Positions 9,175-18,753 of a stretch of DNA of 64,000 nt are shown in pieces. The DNA is from Nocardioides marmoribigeumensis (GTDB lineage Bacteria > Actinomycetota > Actinomycetes > Propionibacteriales > Nocardioidaceae). The notes under the pieces were generated by a model. It searched no databases. It worked only from the letters and a program-made list of their open reading frames with translations, and had not been told where the DNA came from. The stretch lies in contig NZ_JAVDYG010000001.1 in assembly GCF_031458325.1 (NCBI RefSeq), positions 2,108,001 through 2,172,000 on the forward strand. The letters are read 5' to 3'. Position numbers and translations under genes: made by a program. Each line of letters begins with the position of its first letter. Positions within the stretch are counted from its first letter, which is position 1.

Positions 9175-12100
9175 GCAACGTGATCCCGCTGCGACCGGGG
9201 CCCGCGACCTTCGACGTCTGCGGCGCCCTCCCCACCGGCACGACCCTGCTCGAGGCGAGCGCGGGCACCGGCAAGACCTGGACGATCGCCTCGCTGGTGG
9301 CCCGCCACGTGGTCGAGGGCCACGTGCCGCTCGACCGGATGCTCGTGGTGACCTTCGGCCGCGCGGCCAGCCAGGAGCTCCGCGAGCGGGTGCGCGAGCG
9401 TCTGGTCGAGGCCGAGCGGGCGCTGGCCGGCGGGCCGGCCGGCGACGGCCTGCTCGAGCTGCTCACCGACGTCGAGGAGACCGAGCGGGTCGAGCGGCTG
9501 CGCCGGGTGCGCGAGGCGCTGGTCGACTTCGATGCCGCGACGATCGCCACGATCCACCAGTTCTGCCAGCTCGTGCTCGCGGGTCTCGGCGTGGCCGGCG
9601 ACAGCGACCGCTCGGCCGTGCTCGTGGAGAACCTCGACGACCTGCGCGAGGAGGTCGTCGACGACCTCTACGTCCGCAAGTTCGCCCCCGGCGACACCGC
9701 CCCGGCCTTCAGCCGCCGCGACGCCACCAAGATCGCCAAGGTCGCGGTCGGCGACCCCCGGGCCACCCTCGAGCCCCGGGCGGCCACGGCCGAGACGACG
9801 GCCGGCACGCGCCTGCGCTTCGCCGAGGCCGTGCGTCGCGAGATCGACGTGCGCAAGCGTCGCCTCGGCGTCCTGTCCTACGACGACCTGCTGGGCCGCC
9901 TGGCCGACGCGCTCGAGGCCGAGGACTCCCCGGCCCGCGAGCGCATGCGCGGTCGGTGGTCCCTCGTCCTGGTCGACGAGTTCCAGGACACCGACCCGGT
10001 GCAGTGGCAGGTCTTCGACCGCGCGTTCTCCGGCCACGCGACGCTGGTGCTCATCGGCGACCCCAAGCAGGCGATCTACGCCTTCCGTGGCGGTGACGTC
10101 GACACCTACCTCCAGGCCAAGCAGACCGCGAGCGCGGAGCTGACGCTCGGCACCAACCACCGCAGCGACGAGCCCCTGGTGGCCTCGCTGACCGCCTTCC
10201 TCGCCGACGCCGAGCTCGGCACCGACATCGTGGTGCGCCCCGTGACCGCGGCCCACGAGGGGAGCCGCCTGGCCGGGCTCCCCGAGCCCTCGCCCTTCCG
10301 GCTGCGGCTGCTCGACCGCGAGCAGTGCGGCGGTGCGGGGGCCAAGCCGCTGGCCATGCAGGCGGTCCGCGAGGTCGTGCCGGACGACGTGGCCGCCGAC
10401 GTCGCGCGACTGCTGTCCTCGGGAGGGACCTTCCGCGACGGCGAGACCGACCGGCCCCTCCAGCCCGGCGATGTGGCCGTGCTCGCCGCCAAGCGGGCCG
10501 ACCTCGACCGGGTGCACGTGGCGCTGGCGGCTCGGGGGGTGCGCTCGGTGGTCGCGGGGTCGGGCAACGTCGTGACCACCGAGGCGGGCACCGACTGGCT
10601 GGTCCTGCTCGAGGCGCTGGAGCAGCCCCACCGGCCCGAGCGGGTGCGGGCCGCGGCGCTGACCGCGTTCCTCGGCCACAGCGCGGCCGAGCTGTCCGAG
10701 GGCGGTGAGCCGCTGACCGAGCGGCTGGGCGACCGCCTGCGCGACTGGGTCGAGCTGCTGCGCGCGCGAGGAGTCGCCGCGGTCTTCGAGGTCGCGGTGA
10801 GCGAGGGCGGTCTGACCCGGCGGGTGCTCGACGTCGAGGACGGCGAACGCCTCCTCACCGACCTGCGCCACCTCGCCGAGCTGCTCCACGACCGGATGAC
10901 CCGCGAGGGCGTCGGCCTCACCGGCCTGCTGACCTGGCTGCGCGAGCAGCGCGAGGAGGCCGAGCGCGAGTCCGACACCGAGCGCACCCGGCGTCTGGAC
11001 AGCGACGCCGCCGCGGTCCAGCTGGTGACGATCCACGGGAGCAAGGGCCTGCAGTACCCCGTCGTCTACCTCCCGTTCGTGGCCGACTACTGGGAGCGCA
11101 AGGAGGAGTTCCCGCTCTTCCACGCCGAGGACGGCTCGCGCTCGATCGACGTCGCCGGCGAGGACGCCGTGCCGGCCCACGTCGCCAAGGCCAAGCACGA
11201 GCTGGCCCAGGAGCAGCTGCGCCTGCTCTACGTCGCGATGACCCGTGCCCAGTGCCAGCTGGTCACCTGGTGGTTCCCGAGCAACAACACCGCGACCTCG
11301 GCGATGCATCGGCTCCTGATGGGCCGCCGGCCCGGCGACTCCGGGCCGCCCGAGCCACGCCCCGCCGTGCCGACCGACGCGGAGGCGGTCGCGCGGGCCC
11401 GCGCCTGGCAGGACCACGGCGGTCCGCGCGTCGAGCGGGTGTCGGTCTCGGGCACCACGGTCCGTGCCGCGGCGCTCGACGCCGCCACCCTGGAGGCACG
11501 TCGGTGGACGCGGCGGGTCGACCGCGACTGGCGCCGCACCTCCTACACCGGGCTCAGCCGCGCCGCCGAGGAGGGCGACGCCCGCGCGGGCAGCGCCGAG
11601 CAGCGGCCGGGCTTCGCCAGCGAGCCGGAGTCCACGCCCAAGCAGGACGAGCCCGCGCTGCCGCTGGTCGAGGAGCTCACCGCGGCCGACGGCGTCCCCT
11701 CGCCGATGGGCGAGCTGCCCAGCGGGGCGACCTTCGGCTCGCTCGTCCACGCCGTGCTCGAGGACGCCGACCCCGACGCGCCCGACCACGCCGGCGACCT
11801 GCACGCCGAGCTGTCGCGCCACATCGAGACCCAGCGCGTGAGGTGGCCGGTCGCGGTCGGCACGACCGAGCTCGCCGACGCCCTCGTCGCGGTCTGCACC
11901 AGCCCCCTGGGGCCCCTGCTCGGCGGCCGCACGCTGGCCACGATCCCCAAGCGCGACCGGCTCGAGGAGCTCGACTTCGAGCTGCCGCTCGGCGGTGGCG
12001 ACCGCCCCGTCGGAGCCTCGCCGCTGTCGGCCGCGGGCCCCCTGCTGCGGCGCCACCTCCCCGAGGGCGACCCGCTGCTGCCCTACGCCGACGTGCTGGA

Positions 12101-12530
12101 CTCGCCGGGCCACCAGGCCCAGCGCCTGCTCGGCTACCTCTCGGGCTCGGTCGACCTCGTCGCCCGGGTCGACGGCCGTTACGTCGTCGTCGACTACAAG
12201 ACCAACTGGCTCGGCCCCTTCACCGACCCCCCGACGCCGTTGACGTCCGGTCACTACACCCCCGACCGGCTGGCCGCGGCGATGACGCACTCCAGCTACC
12301 CCCTCCAGGCGCTGCTCTACGCCGTCGTGCTGCACCGGTTCCTGCGGTGGCGGCTGCCCGGCTACGACCCGGACACCCACCTCGGCGGCGTCGCCTACCT
12401 CTACCTGCGTGGCATGTGCGGACCGGACACCCCTGTCGTCCAGGGCCGGCCCTGCGGCGTCTTCTCCTGGCGTCCGCCCGTCGGCTTGGTGGAGGACCTC
12501 AGCGACCTGCTCGACGGGAGCCCGCGATGA
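9171..12530 (+). CDS. recB: Exodeoxyribonuclease V subunit beta (RecB)
   Basis: A 1119-aa UvrD-like 3'-5' helicase with a C-terminal nuclease. Walker A is ASAGTGKT at residues 29-36; Walker B/DExx is LVDEFQDTDPVQW near residue 265; helicase motif IV-V signs are TIHGSKGLQYPVVYLPF and LLYVAMTRAQ. The nuclease active site VVVDYKTNWLG includes D1008 and K1010, so the nuclease should be active. Start GTG at 9171 overlaps the recC stop; MSNVIPLRPG-like beginnings fit the family. It works with RecC and RecD on double-strand ends. Confidence 0.95.
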   Translation: MSNVIPLRPGPATFDVCGALPTGTTLLEASAGTGKTWTIASLVARHVVEGHVPLDRMLVVTFGRAASQELRERVRERLVEAERALAGGPAGDGLLELLTDVEETERVERLRRVREALVDFDAATIATIHQFCQLVLAGLGVAGDSDRSAVLVENLDDLREEVVDDLYVRKFAPGDTAPAFSRRDATKIAKVAVGDPRATLEPRAATAETTAGTRLRFAEAVRREIDVRKRRLGVLSYDDLLGRLADALEAEDSPARERMRGRWSLVLVDEFQDTDPVQWQVFDRAFSGHATLVLIGDPKQAIYAFRGGDVDTYLQAKQTASAELTLGTNHRSDEPLVASLTAFLADAELGTDIVVRPVTAAHEGSRLAGLPEPSPFRLRLLDREQCGGAGAKPLAMQAVREVVPDDVAADVARLLSSGGTFRDGETDRPLQPGDVAVLAAKRADLDRVHVALAARGVRSVVAGSGNVVTTEAGTDWLVLLEALEQPHRPERVRAAALTAFLGHSAAELSEGGEPLTERLGDRLRDWVELLRARGVAAVFEVAVSEGGLTRRVLDVEDGERLLTDLRHLAELLHDRMTREGVGLTGLLTWLREQREEAERESDTERTRRLDSDAAAVQLVTIHGSKGLQYPVVYLPFVADYWERKEEFPLFHAEDGSRSIDVAGEDAVPAHVAKAKHELAQEQLRLLYVAMTRAQCQLVTWWFPSNNTATSAMHRLLMGRRPGDSGPPEPRPAVPTDAEAVARARAWQDHGGPRVERVSVSGTTVRAAALDAATLEARRWTRRVDRDWRRTSYTGLSRAAEEGDARAGSAEQRPGFASEPESTPKQDEPALPLVEELTAADGVPSPMGELPSGATFGSLVHAVLEDADPDAPDHAGDLHAELSRHIETQRVRWPVAVGTTELADALVAVCTSPLGPLLGGRTLATIPKRDRLEELDFELPLGGGDRPVGASPLSAAGPLLRRHLPEGDPLLPYADVLDSPGHQAQRLLGYLSGSVDLVARVDGRYVVVDYKTNWLGPFTDPPTPLTSGHYTPDRLAAAMTHSSYPLQALLYAVVLHRFLRWRLPGYDPDTHLGGVAYLYLRGMCGPDTPVVQGRPCGVFSWRPPVGLVEDLSDLLDGSPR

Positions 12531-14368
12531 CCGACACCCCTGCCCTGCCGGTGGCGACCGGGCTCCCCGTGCTCGAGCCGCACGACCGGCGGCTCGCGTC
12601 GGCCGCCGAGGGGCTCCTGGCCTCCTTCAACGCCGCCGGCGTCCTCGACGCCGCCGACGTCCAGGTGGCCAGGCGCGTCTCCACCCTCGTCGAGGAGAGC
12701 GACGAGACCGTGGTCCTCGCCGCCGCGCTGGCCGTGCGCGCGGTCCGCAGCGGCTCGGTCCGGCTCGACCTCACCAGCGTTCACGAGGCCGAGCCCGCGT
12801 GGACGACCGAGGGGTGGGCCGGCACCCTCGCGTGGCCCGACCCCGGGCCGTGGGTCGAGGCGGTCGGCGCGAGCGCCCTGGTCGACGCCGGAGTGCTCCA
12901 CGTACGGGAGACCCACGTCTACCTCGACCGCTACTGGCAGGAGGAGGAGCAGGTCGCCGCCGACCTGCTCGCCCGCGCCGGTCACGCGCACGTCGTGGAC
13001 GAGGACGCCCTGGCCGCCGCCCTCGCGGCGTACTTCCCCGAGCGGTCCACGCTCGACTTCGACGACCAGCGCCGCGCGGCCGAGGTGGCAGGGCGTCACC
13101 TCACCAGCGTGATCACCGGCGGTCCAGGCACGGGCAAGACCACCACGGTCGCCCGTCTCCTGGGCGTGCTCGCCGCCGTCGCGGGCGACCGACCGCTCCG
13201 GGTCGCGCTCGCGGCGCCGACCGGCAAGGCCGCCGCCCGCATGGCGCAGGCCGTCCGGGAGGCCACGTCCTACCCCGACTTCCCCGGGCACGGCGAGACC
13301 TCGGGGCCGGCCGCCGACCGGCGGGCGCGCATCGAGGCGCTCGACGCCTCGACGCTGCACCGGCTGCTCGGCTGGCGGCCCGACTCCTCGACGCGGTTCC
13401 GCCACGACCGGTCCAACCCGCTGCCCTACGACCTCGTCGTGGTGGACGAGACCTCGATGGTGTCCCTGACCCTGATGGCGCGGCTGCTCGAGGCGATGCG
13501 GCCAGGGGCGCGGCTGGTCCTGGTGGGCGACGCCGACCAGCTGGCCTCCGTCGAGGCGGGTGCGGTGCTCGGCGACCTCGTCCGCGGCTGGGAGGCGGCC
13601 GGTGGCCCGGTGGGCCGGCTCCGGCAGGCCCGCCGCTTCGGCCGCCACATCCGCGCGTTGGCCGGCGCGATCCAGACGGGCGAGGTCGACGAGGTGCTGG
13701 CGATGCTGCACGACGGCGTCGAGCCGGACGACCCCGACGAGGGCCAGGTCGGTCTCGCGACCACGGCCGAGGTCGAGGACCTGCTCGCGGACCGGCTCGG
13801 CGGGCTCCGGGCCGCGGCCGCGGCCGGCGACCACCGGGGTGCCCTCGAGGCCTTCGCCGCCCACCGCCTGCTGTGCGCGCACCGCGACGGCGCCTACGGC
13901 GTGAGCACCTGGAACCACCGTGCCGAGCGCATGCTGCTCACCGCCTCCGGCGAGACGTGGATGCCGGAGTGGTACGCCGGCCGGCCGTTCATCGTGGACC
14001 GCAACGACCGGGGCCTCCACCTGTGGAACGGCGACACCGGGGTCGCGTGCACCTCCTCCGACGGCCGACTGGTCGCGGTCGTCGACGACGGCCGCTCCGC
14101 GACCGGGCGCGTGCTGCCGACCGGCCGGCTGGCCGACGTGACCACGGCCCACGCGATGACCGTGCACCGCAGCCAGGGCAGCCAGTTCGACGAGGTGACG
14201 GTCCTGCTGCCCGAGTCCGGCTCGCTGGTCCTGACCCGCGAGCTCTTCTACACCGCCGTCACGCGCGCCAGGCGCCGCGTGCGGGTGGTCGGCAGCGACG
14301 CCGCGATCCGCGCGGCGGTCACCCGCCGCGCCCAGCGCGCGACCGGTCTCGCCGACCGTCTCGGATGA
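12527..14368 (+). CDS. recD: Exodeoxyribonuclease V subunit alpha (RecD)
   Basis: A 613-aa SF1B 5'-3' helicase. Walker A is GGPGTGKT with K204; Walker B is YDLVVVDETSMVS; motif III is LVLVGDADQLASVEAGAVLGD; the C-terminal motif is MTVHRSQGSQFDEV and ends FYTAVTRARRRV. The N-terminal about 110 residues match the RecD N domain that contacts RecC. The ATG overlaps the recB stop (ATGA). Complete recC-recB-recD order and spacing suggest one mRNA. No separate promoter is visible inside the operon. Confidence 0.95.
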   Translation: MTDTPALPVATGLPVLEPHDRRLASAAEGLLASFNAAGVLDAADVQVARRVSTLVEESDETVVLAAALAVRAVRSGSVRLDLTSVHEAEPAWTTEGWAGTLAWPDPGPWVEAVGASALVDAGVLHVRETHVYLDRYWQEEEQVAADLLARAGHAHVVDEDALAAALAAYFPERSTLDFDDQRRAAEVAGRHLTSVITGGPGTGKTTTVARLLGVLAAVAGDRPLRVALAAPTGKAAARMAQAVREATSYPDFPGHGETSGPAADRRARIEALDASTLHRLLGWRPDSSTRFRHDRSNPLPYDLVVVDETSMVSLTLMARLLEAMRPGARLVLVGDADQLASVEAGAVLGDLVRGWEAAGGPVGRLRQARRFGRHIRALAGAIQTGEVDEVLAMLHDGVEPDDPDEGQVGLATTAEVEDLLADRLGGLRAAAAAGDHRGALEAFAAHRLLCAHRDGAYGVSTWNHRAERMLLTASGETWMPEWYAGRPFIVDRNDRGLHLWNGDTGVACTSSDGRLVAVVDDGRSATGRVLPTGRLADVTTAHAMTVHRSQGSQFDEVTVLLPESGSLVLTRELFYTAVTRARRRVRVVGSDAAIRAAVTRRAQRATGLADRLG

Positions 14369-14377
14369 TCCCCGGCG

Positions 14378-14740
14378 TCAGTGCGCCGCCTGCCGGGCAC
14401 GCTGAACGGCCGCGATGACCAGCAGGCTCAGCAGGAAGACCAGGAGCAGCACCGGTGAGAGGAGCAGCAGCAGGATCGTCGCCACCACGGCGGTGACGAC
14501 GGCGGCTCGCACGGCGGGTGAACCCGCCGCCCAGGCCCCCCGGAGCGCGGCTCGGAAGGCGCCCTTGGCCGTCAGCTTGGCCGCCTCGCCCGACGCGACA
14601 CCCCCGAGCTTGCCCGTCCATCTCGTGACCTGCTCGTCCAGCCTCGCGGCGGCACCGCCCACGGCGGCGTTCAGCACGGCCGTGAACGCGCCGGCCGGAC
14701 CCTGCTCACCTGCGGTCGGCGTGGTGGCGGTTGCACTCAT
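14378..14740 (-). CDS. Small membrane protein of unknown function
   Basis: A 120-aa protein with an N-terminal polar part, an alanine-rich helical middle and a strongly hydrophobic segment at about residues 78-112 (VVATILLLLLSPVLLLVFLL) followed by a short basic tail. This looks like one or two membrane passes. The ATG has a good ribosome site GGGAG 7 bases upstream on the minus strand. It lies 9 bases from the end of recD, convergent to it. I do not recognise the family. Confidence 0.6.
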   Translation of the reverse strand: MSATATTPTAGEQGPAGAFTAVLNAAVGGAAARLDEQVTRWTGKLGGVASGEAAKLTAKGAFRAALRGAWAAGSPAVRAAVVTAVVATILLLLLSPVLLLVFLLSLLVIAAVQRARQAAH

Positions 14741-14814
14741 GGATTGCTCCCTTCCCTCTGGGTGAGCGTTGCCCTCCTGCGGGCGCTCCATGCGTCCGGC
14801 TCGGGTCCGACTCC

Positions 14815-14820
14815 TAGGCT
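14815..14820 (+). promoter_or_regulatory. Candidate -10 box (TAGGCT) of the SDR gene
   Basis: TAGGCT lies 7 bases before the ATG of the SDR gene, the distance expected if the A of ATG is at or next to the transcription start (leaderless mRNA). No clear ribosome site lies between. A convincing -35 box is not visible. Confidence 0.45.
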
Positions 14821-14827
14821 CGTCACC

Positions 14828-15673
14828 ATGGACGACCAGACGATGACGGGCCGCACGGTCCTGGTGACCGGCGCGAGCGACGGGATCGGCGCGGAGGCCG
14901 CACGGGTGCTGCACGCCCGCGGAGCCCGCGTCCTGGTGACCGGACGGTCGGCGGACAAGCTGCGGCCGGTCGCGGAGGCCGTCGGCGCCGAGCCGCTGGT
15001 GGCGGACTTCTCCCGCCTCGACGACGTACGCCGGCTGGCCGGCGAGGTGGCCGAGCGGACCGAGCGGCTCGACGTGCTGATGAACAACGCGGGCGGCACG
15101 TTCAGCCCCAAGCAGCGCACGCCCGACGGCCACGAGCCCAACTTCCAGGTCAACCACCTGGCGTCGTTCCTGCTGACCCATCTCCTGCGGCCCCAGCTCG
15201 CGTCAGCCGGGTCGAGCCTGGTGGTCACCACCTCGAGCGTCGCCAACCTGATGGGACGCATCGTGCTCGACGACCTCGACTACGAGCACCGGCGAGCGAT
15301 CGAGTTCCCCGCCTACGGCACGGGCAAGCTGATGAACATCCTGTTCACCCGCGGGCTCCACCAGCGCTGGGCCGGCGACGGCATCGACTCGGTGGCGGTG
15401 CACCCGGGGCCGGTCGGCAGCTCGTTCGGCCGCGACTCGTGGGTCGTCGGGCTGCTCTACCGCTCGCCGCTGAAGCGGTTCGCGACGATCTCGGTCGAGG
15501 ACGGCGCGGCGCCGCTGGTCGCCCTCGCCGAGGCGGGTCCTGGTCCGTCCGCGAGCGGTCGCTACTACAGCCGCTTCAAGGCCGACGGGCTGGAGAACCG
15601 CCAGGCGCGGCGGCAGGACCTCGTCGACGGGCTCTGGGAGCGGTCGGCCGCGCTGGTCGGCGTGGCCCCCTAG
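14828..15673 (+). CDS. Short-chain dehydrogenase/reductase (SDR) family protein
   Basis: A 281-aa classical SDR. The cofactor loop TGASDGIG (about residues 14-21), the NNAGG motif after LDVLM, and the active-site Y-x3-K in AYGTGKLMN are all present; the first two fix a Rossmann fold binding NAD(P). The length and the pattern LxVNHLASFLLTHLL resemble retinol-dehydrogenase/WW-oxidoreductase-type SDRs, whose substrates vary. ATG 14828 is chosen over the further upstream open frame because the SDR domain starts directly after it and a TAGGCT box precedes it. Confidence 0.85.
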   Translation: MDDQTMTGRTVLVTGASDGIGAEAARVLHARGARVLVTGRSADKLRPVAEAVGAEPLVADFSRLDDVRRLAGEVAERTERLDVLMNNAGGTFSPKQRTPDGHEPNFQVNHLASFLLTHLLRPQLASAGSSLVVTTSSVANLMGRIVLDDLDYEHRRAIEFPAYGTGKLMNILFTRGLHQRWAGDGIDSVAVHPGPVGSSFGRDSWVVGLLYRSPLKRFATISVEDGAAPLVALAEAGPGPSASGRYYSRFKADGLENRQARRQDLVDGLWERSAALVGVAP

Positions 15674-15790
15674 GCCCGGCCAGGGCCGGCGGTCGGGCGA
15701 GGACCATCGCCCCTGTCCGGCCGCGGGTCGCGGTGCCATCGTGCTGGGGTCGGGCGCGATCCGCGGGCGCCCCTGCACTCGGGAGTGGCC

Positions 15791-17833
15791 ATGGCCCGTC
15801 GATCCCCGCACTCTCGCTGGGCCTTCGTCGTGGTGGGGGCTCTCCTCGCGGCCCTGTGCGGCACGGTCCCCGCGGTCGCCCAGGCACGACCCGACCTGGT
15901 CGTGCGCGCGGTCTCGGACAAGGCGGCGGCGCGGTCCCCGGGCCAGTCGTTCCCGGTCTCCGGCAGGGTGAAGAACGTCGGCACCGCCCGGGCTGGCTCG
16001 AGCCGGACCGGCTTCCTGCTCTCGCGCGACACCAGCCGGAGCAGCACCGACGTCGTCCTGAGCGGGCGCAGCTCGGTCCCGAGGCTGAGTCCGGGCGCCT
16101 CGGCGACCGCCACCACGACCGTCACCGTCCCGGCCGGCACCGCCAAGGGCTACTACTACGTCCTCGGGTGCGCGGACGTCACCCGGGTCGTCGCCGAGAG
16201 CAACGAGTCCGACAACTGTCGGGCCTCCACCGCCGTCCTGACCCGGGTGCTGGTGCGCCCCAAGCCCCCGGCGCCCGACCCCCTGACGATGCCGATGACG
16301 TTCAGGACCGCCTCGGCGAAGTCGGTGGCGATGAGACCGGGCACGGCCGGCTCGCTCTCCGTGAAGACTCCCGACGGCACGACCTACAGCCTGTCGGTCC
16401 CCAGCCACGCCCTGCCGGCGCCGACGACGATCACCCTCACCCCGATCGCCTCGGTGGACCCCGCGGTGCTGTCCGGCGGCCTCGTGGCGGGAGCGCGTCT
16501 CGAGCCGAGCGGACTCCAGCTCCTGCAGCCGGCCATCCTCACCATCACCCCCGCCGACCCGAGCCGGCTCACCACGCCGGCGGGCCAGCACGACCTGACG
16601 CTGGCCTTCGACAAGAGCGGGTCCAACGTCCACGGCTACCCCGACAACAGCGAGCTGCCCGGCCTGACCGCACCGGCCGGGTCGATCCGCTTCCGCGTCG
16701 AGCACTTCAGCGGTGAGCTCGAGGCCCGCGGCACCTCCGCCCAGGTCGCCTCGGTCGAGGGGCACCTGCCGGTCGGTCCCGACGCGACGCTCGAGTCGCA
16801 GATGAACGACCTCGCGGGGCAGGTGCGCGACGGCGAGATCACCGAGGCCCAGTTCGGCACCAAGATGGGTGACCTGCTGGTGGAGAGCTTCGTCGCCGGG
16901 GTGCTGCCCGCCATCAACAAGGCCCTGGCGTCCACCGGCACCCGGGCCGACGGTGACAAGGCGTGGGCGGCCTACACCCACTGGGGGCACTGGATGATGG
17001 TCATGGGGTTCGAGGGCGGCACCAACACCCGTTACCGGATCGGCTACGACCAGCTCAACGCGGCGGGCCAGGACGCCATGGTGCAGATCCTGAGGAAGTT
17101 CTTCGACAAGGACCACGACGACTGCCTCAGCGGGGCGGAGCCTGCGATGGCGATGTACTCCGGGATGCTGCGCATCGCCTCCGTGGCGGCCCGGCTCGGC
17201 AGCGTGGAGTCCATCCTCGGCGCCGACTACCAGGACCGGATCGACGAGTGCGGCGCCAAGGTCAAGCACACGTGGAGCGGCACGCTCCACTACTCATCGA
17301 CGGTGACCGAGGACTGCACCGACCCGTGCACCCACTACCTGACCGAGGTGAGCGCCAAGCTGGTCGTCGGCTTCGTCGAGGAGCTGCCCGGCAACCAGCA
17401 CTGGCTGGTCGACGGCGGGTCCTACGACGTCAGCACGTACGAGCACAGCGAGACGACGTACGCCACCGCGTGCACCCACGTCGAGGACAGCCGGCAGGCG
17501 GCGAGCGGACCGATGTCGCAGGCCGACAGCTACTACCTCAGCCAGTACGACAACAACCCCAAGGCCTACACGCAGTTCGCCGTCACGACCACGTCGGACG
17601 AGGCGATCACGCAGACGCGCTCGGACTGCAGCGAGGACAGCTTCACGCTGTCCGACCGCTACTACCGCGTGGGTCCGCTGCAGGGCTGTCCTGCGGGCGC
17701 CACCAATCTCGAAGGGGTCCCGAGGACGACGGGTGGCCAGCGCACGCTGGACTTCACGTGCGCGGTCGACACGACGTCGGGCGGCGTGCACACGGTCATC
17801 GACGTGACCGGCACGCTGACCCGCAGCCCGTGA
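15791..17833 (+). CDS. Exported CARDB-domain protein of unknown function
   Basis: A 680-aa secreted protein. Residues 1-32 form a signal peptide (basic RRSPHSR, a hydrophobic core, cleavage near VAQA-RP). Residues about 35-150 are a CARDB-like adhesive beta domain (VSGRVKNVGTA, SNESDNC). Then comes a long region with a YSLSVPSHALPAPTTITLTPI segment and a C-terminal part rich in paired cysteines (EDCTDPCTHYLTE), suggesting disulfide bonds outside the cell. The ATG at 15791 is preferred to GTG at 15785, since the ribosome site GGGAG (15781-15785) overlaps the GTG. No enzyme motif seen. Confidence 0.7.
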   Translation: MARRSPHSRWAFVVVGALLAALCGTVPAVAQARPDLVVRAVSDKAAARSPGQSFPVSGRVKNVGTARAGSSRTGFLLSRDTSRSSTDVVLSGRSSVPRLSPGASATATTTVTVPAGTAKGYYYVLGCADVTRVVAESNESDNCRASTAVLTRVLVRPKPPAPDPLTMPMTFRTASAKSVAMRPGTAGSLSVKTPDGTTYSLSVPSHALPAPTTITLTPIASVDPAVLSGGLVAGARLEPSGLQLLQPAILTITPADPSRLTTPAGQHDLTLAFDKSGSNVHGYPDNSELPGLTAPAGSIRFRVEHFSGELEARGTSAQVASVEGHLPVGPDATLESQMNDLAGQVRDGEITEAQFGTKMGDLLVESFVAGVLPAINKALASTGTRADGDKAWAAYTHWGHWMMVMGFEGGTNTRYRIGYDQLNAAGQDAMVQILRKFFDKDHDDCLSGAEPAMAMYSGMLRIASVAARLGSVESILGADYQDRIDECGAKVKHTWSGTLHYSSTVTEDCTDPCTHYLTEVSAKLVVGFVEELPGNQHWLVDGGSYDVSTYEHSETTYATACTHVEDSRQAASGPMSQADSYYLSQYDNNPKAYTQFAVTTTSDEAITQTRSDCSEDSFTLSDRYYRVGPLQGCPAGATNLEGVPRTTGGQRTLDFTCAVDTTSGGVHTVIDVTGTLTRSP

Positions 17834-17834
17834 C

Positions 17835-18731
17835 TCAGGCCCGCGGGTCGTCCAGCACGTCGCGCCAGGAGTGCTGCGGCTCCCAGCCGAGCAGCGAGCG
17901 CGCCTTGTCGATGGCGTAGAACGTCTCGTCGCGGCCCATCTCCTTGCGGACCTCGACGCCGTCGTAGAAGCGCTCGCGCACCTCGGCGGTGGTCGCGGCC
18001 ACCGACATGTCGGCGTTGGCCACGTTGAACACCTCGTAGCCCAGGCCGTCCGTGGCCAGGCAGCGCTCCACCATGGTCCCGAGGTCGCGCACGTCGATGT
18101 AGGCGAAGATGTTGCGCCGTCGCAGGGAGGGGTCCCCCAGGAAGGGCGGGAACATCTCGGCGTACTCGTGCGGCTCGATCACGTTGTTGATCCGCAGCCC
18201 GTAGACGTCGGCACCGGTGCGCGCCTGGAACGACCGGGCGGTGACCTCGTTGGCGACCTTGGACATCGCGTAGGAGTCCTCGGGCACCGTCGGGTGCTCC
18301 TCGTCGACGGGCAGGTAGAGCGGCCTGCGCTCGCCCTGCGCGAAGCAGATGCCGTAGGTGGTCTCCGAGGAGGCGAACACCACCTTGCGGATGCCGAGCC
18401 GCGTGGCCGCCTCCAGGACGTGGTAGGTCGACAGCGCGTTGGTGGCGTAGGTCGTCGCGTCCGGCGCGAGCAGGATCCGCGGGACGGCGGCGAAGTGCAC
18501 CACGGCGTCGTACGACGGCTTCTCGGGCAGCTCGAGCTCGTCGAAGGTCGCGAGCCCCGCGAGCGCGGAGTAGACCTGCCCGGCGTCGGTGAGGTCGACC
18601 TGGAGGTCGGCGACGTCGTCGTGGCCGAGCGGGGTGAGGTCGGCGTTGGTGACGTGGTGGCCGAGCGAGGCGAGGTAGGGCGCGACGTGGTGCCCGGCCT
18701 TGCCGGACCCGCCGGTGAAGAGGATGCGCAT
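17835..18731 (-). CDS. NAD-dependent epimerase/dehydratase family protein
   Basis: A 298-aa extended SDR. The N-terminal loop TGGSGKAG follows MRILF and binds NAD; the active-site Y-x3-K is in YAMSKVANE, with an S/T in VFASSETTYG before it. This fits the GalE/RmlB-like superfamily acting on nucleotide sugars or related substrates. It is followed 22 bases upstream by a co-directional flavoprotein-like gene, with which it probably forms an operon. The exact substrate cannot be told. Confidence 0.85.
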   Translation of the reverse strand: MRILFTGGSGKAGHHVAPYLASLGHHVTNADLTPLGHDDVADLQVDLTDAGQVYSALAGLATFDELELPEKPSYDAVVHFAAVPRILLAPDATTYATNALSTYHVLEAATRLGIRKVVFASSETTYGICFAQGERRPLYLPVDEEHPTVPEDSYAMSKVANEVTARSFQARTGADVYGLRINNVIEPHEYAEMFPPFLGDPSLRRRNIFAYIDVRDLGTMVERCLATDGLGYEVFNVANADMSVAATTAEVRERFYDGVEVRKEMGRDETFYAIDKARSLLGWEPQHSWRDVLDDPRA

Positions 18732-18753
18732 GACCCCAGCCTCGCAGCCGGGC